A stretch of DNA of 64,000 bases from Clostridiaceae bacterium DTU079 (GTDB lineage Bacteria > Bacillota > Clostridia > Acetivibrionales > Acetivibrionaceae): positions 168,148 to 232,147 of the forward strand of contig LFSC01000009.1 in assembly GCA_001512505.1 (NCBI GenBank), given 5' to 3'. Below, piece after piece: positions 60,377 through 64,000 of this stretch (its first letter is position 1; every line of letters starts with the position of its first letter). Under the pieces are notes generated by a model that searched no databases, was not told the DNA's origin, and saw nothing but the letters and a program-made list of their open reading frames with translations. Made by a program: the position numbers and the translations under genes.

Positions 60377-61597
60377 ATGATAAATAATATATTAATAATA
60401 TCTTCAAATTATACCGGGCATGGCCATAAAAGTATTACTGAATCATTAATTGAAAAGTTTTCTCTTTATCCCGATGTGAATGTTCATGTCATCGACGGTT
60501 TTTCATTAGCGGGGAAATTTGGGCTTCGTATAGGAAAGCTTTACGGCTCGGTGACCAGGAACGCTAAAGATTTATGGAAATTAATGTGGGAATTATCTTT
60601 TAGAAAGCCCAATTTAATTATTGAATTTACCGAAAATGCTATTAGAGATAATTTTCTGAAGATTCTTAAAACTTTTAAACCGGATTTAATTTTATCTGTA
60701 CATCCAAACTTTAATGCACCTGTTTTGAACATTATGGAAGAATATAACATCAATATACCGTTTTTAACATTTATTGCAGATCTGGTAAGTATCACTCCTC
60801 TTTGGGCAGATCCAAGAGCAGATTATATAATATGCCCAACAAAGGAATCAAAATACAAATGTCTTGAATTTGGAGTATCCGAATCAAAACTCAAGGTTAT
60901 CGGGTTCCCCGTAAGGCAAAAGTTTCTTCAGCATACCGACAGAACAAACAAAAGAGAAAGCTATAACGGCAACAGGCCTTTAGAATGCCTTATTATGAGC
61001 GGCGGCGAAGGCTCAGGTAACATGAGTAGAATTGCAAAAATACTGCTTAAAAATTTTGACTGTCATGTAAAAATAGTTGCCGGAAGAAATCGAATGCTGA
61101 AGAGAAGGCTTGAAAGATCCCTTTATGAACATTTCGGAAACAGGGTGGAAATATATGGTTTTACCGAAAACATACAGGAATTGATGCTTTCCTCGGATAT
61201 CGCTTTTACAAGAGGGAGTCCAAATGTAATGATGGAAGCCGTAGCTTGCAATATACCTCTTATCGTCACCGGGAATCTTCCCGGGCAGGAAGAGGGCAAC
61301 CCCGGTTATTTGCAAAAACACAATCTCGGTGTTGTGTGTAAAGAACCTTCACAATTAAAGAAAATTATAGAAGAGCTTTTGAGTAATAATGCCGAAAAAC
61401 TTAACAAAATAAAGGAAGCTCAGAAAAACTTCCTAAATCCCAATATAGCAAAGGAAATTGTCGATTTTATTCTGAGTATGGAGAAAAGAGGAGATATTAA
61501 TATTCCCGACAATCTGCCGAAATTCTGGGATTTTGGTAAGAGATCCGTTGTCGGCAGAAAAATAATTATTAACAGGCATAACAAAACTCTCCGCTAG
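60377..61597 (+). CDS. MGDG synthase/MurG-like glycosyltransferase, 406 aa
   Basis: GT-B fold features of the MGDG synthase family (GT28-type): NILIISSNYTGHGHKSITESL at the N-terminus (Gly-rich loop), VHPNFNAPVLN, LIMSGGEGSGNMSRIAK, and the donor-binding region GSPNVMMEAVACNIPLIVT with LPGQEEGNPGY. It may glycosylate diacylglycerol or another lipid, e.g. for glycolipid synthesis. SD CAGGAGG precedes ATG 60377 by 8 nt. The gene stands alone with a terminator-like structure downstream (61651-61683). Confidence 0.88.
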   Translation: MINNILIISSNYTGHGHKSITESLIEKFSLYPDVNVHVIDGFSLAGKFGLRIGKLYGSVTRNAKDLWKLMWELSFRKPNLIIEFTENAIRDNFLKILKTFKPDLILSVHPNFNAPVLNIMEEYNINIPFLTFIADLVSITPLWADPRADYIICPTKESKYKCLEFGVSESKLKVIGFPVRQKFLQHTDRTNKRESYNGNRPLECLIMSGGEGSGNMSRIAKILLKNFDCHVKIVAGRNRMLKRRLERSLYEHFGNRVEIYGFTENIQELMLSSDIAFTRGSPNVMMEAVACNIPLIVTGNLPGQEEGNPGYLQKHNLGVVCKEPSQLKKIIEELLSNNAEKLNKIKEAQKNFLNPNIAKEIVDFILSMEKRGDINIPDNLPKFWDFGKRSVVGRKIIINRHNKTLR

Positions 61598-61650
61598 AAG
61601 TGCAGATATCAAAGTAACAGCCTCATTTGCACATTGTTTGGCTTAAATAC

Positions 61651-61683
61651 GGGTGCATTATATAAACATGAATATTTGCACCC
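61651..61683 (+). terminator. Terminator-like hairpin after the glycosyltransferase
   Basis: GGGTGCA pairs with TGCACCC around a ~19-nt loop and is followed by TTTAATTATTTATT. Confidence 0.6.
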
Positions 61684-61766
61684 TTTAATTATTTATTGAT
61701 ATGTTGCTCTTGTAAAAAGTAGTTAACGTAAAACAATGTAAGTATAGAAAAACTTACTACTCATAA

Positions 61767-61793
61767 TAGTCTTATTTTTAGAAAAAATAAGAC
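61767..61793 (+). promoter_or_regulatory. Perfect hairpin in the SASP leader
   Basis: AGTCTTATTTTT-AGA-AAAAATAAGACT sits directly against the AAGGAGG SD of the SASP gene. It could stabilise the mRNA or limit ribosome access. Confidence 0.65.
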
Positions 61794-61809
61794 TAAGGAG
61801 GTGATAGTA

Positions 61810-62019
61810 ATGGCAAGCAAGAGCAACAGCAAAACTCAGTTTGAAAACATGAAGTACGAAATAGCTAAAGAAGTAGGAGTTAACTTAAAACAGGGTTACA
61901 ATGGAGATTTGACAGCAAGAGAAGCCGGTAAAATCGGTGGAAACATCGTTAAAAAGGTTTTCCAATCCTATACTGGAAATAGCTATCCTTCAGAACGTTT
62001 AGGCGACACTTCAAGGTAA
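61810..62019 (+). CDS. Alpha/beta-type small acid-soluble spore protein, 69 aa
   Basis: It contains the two SASP signatures: FENMKYEIAKEVGV (germination-protease site region) and GDLTAREAGKIGGNIVKK, both typical of alpha/beta SASP that coat spore DNA. SD AAGGAGG fixes the ATG at 61810. Presence of this gene indicates a sporulating organism. It is preceded by a perfect hairpin (61767-61793) and followed by a strong terminator. Confidence 0.97.
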   Translation: MASKSNSKTQFENMKYEIAKEVGVNLKQGYNGDLTAREAGKIGGNIVKKVFQSYTGNSYPSERLGDTSR

Positions 62020-62029
62020 TATATAAAAT

Positions 62030-62062
62030 AAAAATAGCAGGAGTTCATCTCCTGCTATTTTT
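62030..62062 (+). terminator. Terminator of the SASP gene
   Basis: AAAAATAGCAGGAG pairs with CTCCTGCTATTTTT around TTCAT with a T-run. Confidence 0.9.
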
Positions 62063-62201
62063 ATTTTTCCGAAGATTTATTCAAATTCCTTTCAAAGTCT
62101 CCGATTATCGGGATATAAGCTTTCTTGTCACAAAAAAGCGTTTAAAAAAAAACATTATGTACACACTAAAATAAAAGTATTAATTAAGAAAGGATGGTTT
62201 T

Positions 62202-62888
62202 GTGTTAGTAGTTGTTGCCAGAACATTGATACTTTATTTGATCGTAGTAGTTATAATGAGAATAATGGGTAAGCGGCAGATAGGGCAACTTCAACCCTTT
62301 GAACTTGTTATTGCAATAATGATATCGGAATTGGCCTCGGTGCCCATGCAAAATACAGGAATACCGCTGGTGAACGGTATTATACCGATTCTCACACTGT
62401 TAATTGCACAACTGACTTTGTCTTTTATCGGAATAAAGAGTACAAAAGCCAGAGCAATAATATGCGGCAGACCCACTGTACTGGTCGAAAACGGTAAAAT
62501 AAAGGAGTCTCATCTCAGAAAAGAAATGTATACCATAAACGACCTTCTGGAACAGCTGAGAATTAAAAATATACCCAATATTGCTGATGTTGAGTTTGCC
62601 ATCCTTGAAACAAACGGTCAGCTCAGTATAATACCCAAGTCGCAAAAAAGACCGATAAGTCCTCAGGACCTTAATATTTCCACTCAATATGAGGGTTTGC
62701 CTTTAGACCTTATAATTGACGGAAATATAAACTACGACAACCTTAGAATATCCGGGCTTGACTCAAACTGGCTTATGCAGGAATTGTCCAAATTCGGAAT
62801 TCATAATATTAAAGATGTTCTCTTCGCCAGCTTAGACTCCGAAGGAAATCTCTATTATCAAGTTAAGGAAAAGGGGAGGATGAAATAA
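62202..62888 (+). CDS. DUF421 (YetF/YdfR-like) membrane protein, 228 aa
   Basis: Three N-terminal hydrophobic segments (about 3-20, 32-45, 53-72) and a soluble C-terminal domain match DUF421. The conserved MRIMGKRQIGQLQPFELVI and the RKEMYTINDLLEQLR motif are typical. Start is GTG at 62202, with AAGGATGG upstream. YetF-like proteins occur in spore formers (SpoVA-linked 2Duf), but no exact role is proven here. It is followed two bases later by the DUF4363 gene. Confidence 0.9.
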   Translation: MLVVVARTLILYLIVVVIMRIMGKRQIGQLQPFELVIAIMISELASVPMQNTGIPLVNGIIPILTLLIAQLTLSFIGIKSTKARAIICGRPTVLVENGKIKESHLRKEMYTINDLLEQLRIKNIPNIADVEFAILETNGQLSIIPKSQKRPISPQDLNISTQYEGLPLDLIIDGNINYDNLRISGLDSNWLMQELSKFGIHNIKDVLFASLDSEGNLYYQVKEKGRMK

Positions 62889-62889
62889 T

Positions 62890-63279
62890 ATGCATACCGG
62901 TAAAGTACTGATAAGTATTGTTTTATTATGTTTATTGATTTTAAGTACCGCATTTTATACAATTAGACTTTTGGAGAAGGATTCACAAAAGCTTGAGACT
63001 ATTATAGATAAAATTGAAGCAAGTACGCAAAACGGTGATTGGGAAGAGGTTGAAAACCTCCTTTCTGCCTTGGAAACAGAGTGGCACAAGGCTGAAAAAG
63101 CTTGGGCGGTTTTGCTTGACCATGTTGAAATTGACAATATCGATACATCCATTATGCGGGCATCAAAGTTTATTGAATCAAGAAACGTACCTATGGCAAT
63201 ATCTGAAATAGCCGTACTTAAACAATATATAAAGCACATTCCTGAAAAAGAATCATTTTCTCTAAAAAATGTTTTTTGA
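62890..63279 (+). CDS. DUF4363 protein, 129 aa
   Basis: A small membrane-anchored protein: N-terminal hydrophobic segment (VLISIVLLCLLILSTAFY) and a helical, charged mature part (LEKDSQKLETIIDKIEAS...). DUF4363 genes often sit next to DUF421 genes, as here, with a 1-bp gap. It probably forms a complex with the DUF421 protein, but this is only inferred from the pairing. Confidence 0.88.
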   Translation: MHTGKVLISIVLLCLLILSTAFYTIRLLEKDSQKLETIIDKIEASTQNGDWEEVENLLSALETEWHKAEKAWAVLLDHVEIDNIDTSIMRASKFIESRNVPMAISEIAVLKQYIKHIPEKESFSLKNVF

Positions 63280-63301
63280 TATTATGTTAAGATATAGCTT
63301 A

Positions 63302-63321
63302 AAGTGGGGATTTCCCCACTT
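63302..63321. terminator. Palindromic terminator after the DUF4363 gene
   Basis: AAGTGGGGATTTCCCCACTT is a perfect palindrome just downstream, with a weak T-run. Confidence 0.65.
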
Positions 63322-63382
63322 AAGTTTGATATATGAGGCTTTTTCATAAATGAAGACTTTAATATATTCTTTCTATTTTCAT

Positions 63383-64000
63383 TCATATAAAAAGAGATAG
63401 TAAAAATAACGCATAAAATACACCACCCATAAGCAGGGGTATGGGATTGAGTTTTCCTTTGTCCTCAATCCAAAAATATGTTGTAGCGGCAGATAAAGTA
63501 CCGATTACAGAGCTCACTATAATATGGTTGTCCAACTCCCATGGTGTTGCAAGAATACCGATTGAAACGGGAATACAACTTTGAAACACCATTGCACCGG
63601 TTATATTGGCAAGAGCCAATGTATCCTTATTTTTACTGACCCAGATTATGCTGTTGAATTTTTCGGGAAGTTCCGTGGCTATAGGGGTTATTATCATGGA
63701 AAGAATAACGGGCGGTATACCGAAAGAAAATGATATAATTTCTATATTTTTGACAAAAACATTTGCACCCAAAATTATACCCGCCAGAGCAATACTTACC
63801 TGCATTAATATAATTGGGATACCGGGCTTCACATTCAGTATTCTTGAAAAATATAGTTTATCCGTTTGCCTGTAAACTTTTATGTCGCCCTTTACGGTTA
63901 TAACAATATAATAAATATATGCTAAAATCAAAAAAATTGAAACAAATTCCTCTATTAAACGTATTTTTATAAAAGCCGTCAAAACACCAATACAGTATGT
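63383..64000 (-). CDS. Sodium/calcium exchanger-type protein, C-terminal part, cut by the window edge
   Basis: The frame stays open to the right edge, so the true start lies beyond the window (the TTG at 63982 is not taken as a start). Hydrophobic segments with ALAGIILGANVFVKNIEIIS and SMIITPIATELPEKFNSII correspond to the second alpha-repeat of the Na+/Ca2+ exchanger family. The C-terminus ends with GGVFYALFLLSLFI. It should exchange Ca2+ or other cations, but the ion cannot be determined. Confidence 0.8.
   Translation of the reverse strand, partial: TYCIGVLTAFIKIRLIEEFVSIFLILAYIYYIVITVKGDIKVYRQTDKLYFSRILNVKPGIPIILMQVSIALAGIILGANVFVKNIEIISFSFGIPPVILSMIITPIATELPEKFNSIIWVSKNKDTLALANITGAMVFQSCIPVSIGILATPWELDNHIIVSSVIGTLSAATTYFWIEDKGKLNPIPLLMGGVFYALFLLSLFI

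Noticed and set aside
1..64000. tRNA or rRNA genes
   Set aside because: No GTTCGAATC-type T-arm or rRNA-like sequence was seen in any intergenic region.

Overview
The window looks like a chromosomal segment of a low-GC, spore-forming, cellulolytic Clostridia species, most likely in the Acetivibrio/Hungateiclostridium (Clostridium thermocellum-like) group. The main reasons are a secreted GH5 cellulase carrying a C-terminal dockerin that ends in LPY, a large S-layer protein with three SLH domains, an alpha/beta-type small acid-soluble spore protein, a YhcN/YlaJ-type lipoprotein, AT-rich intergenic DNA and strong SD sequences. No rRNA, tRNA, CRISPR array, prophage or intact transposon was seen. 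The genus is an inference from protein features, not from a database match.

Layout. 1-3.4 kb: a PadR regulator followed, across a textbook promoter with an overlapping palindrome, by a DUF362 lipoprotein, an ArsP-type permease and a small unknown protein. 3.4-15.6 kb: a Tad/Flp-type pilus or secretion operon on the minus strand, read as cpaE, cpaF/tadA, tadB, tadC, flp pilin, tadE-like, a 1117-residue DUF5702-type protein, a lipoprotein, a second tadE-like protein and an FHA protein. 15.8-26.6 kb: housekeeping genes (TM2 protein, hemZ, MBL hydrolase, dtd, relA, recJ/apt, a VanX-type dipeptidase with a repeat stalk, yqeY, rpsU). 26.8-37.6 kb: cell-surface polysaccharide and S-layer genes (sugar-phosphate transferase, two Wzz/Wzc-type tyrosine autokinases of which one is frameshifted, a CpsB-type phosphatase, the SLH protein), with ssb inserted. 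37.7-49.2 kb: HIT protein, alaS, AI-2E-type permease, YtxH and PRC-barrel proteins, DUF1015 protein, spore-related small proteins, Zn-dependent phospholipase C-like protein, an orphan CpaE paralogue and a UPF0251 regulator. 49.6-64 kb: the dockerin GH5 cellulase, a fragment resembling a group II intron reverse transcriptase, recD2, an anti-sigma-type ATPase, a B12-binding radical SAM protein, a DacF-type carboxypeptidase, FapA/DUF342, an MGDG-synthase-like glycosyltransferase, SASP, DUF421 and DUF4363 proteins, and a cation exchanger cut by the window edge.

How the genes fit together. Three surface systems dominate: the Tad-like machine, the polysaccharide/S-layer block and the cellulosomal enzyme. 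The most unusual material is the Tad-like operon with its very large coiled-coil protein and its second CpaE elsewhere. Next come several non-coding structures: an 85-nt inverted-repeat element between the two tyrosine-kinase genes, an exact 62-bp tandem duplication, a dispersed GCATA...GTAAAGAAAA motif found upstream of five minus-strand genes, and perfect palindromes at promoters (PadR-type at 2448-2466, FNR-type at 49470-49483).
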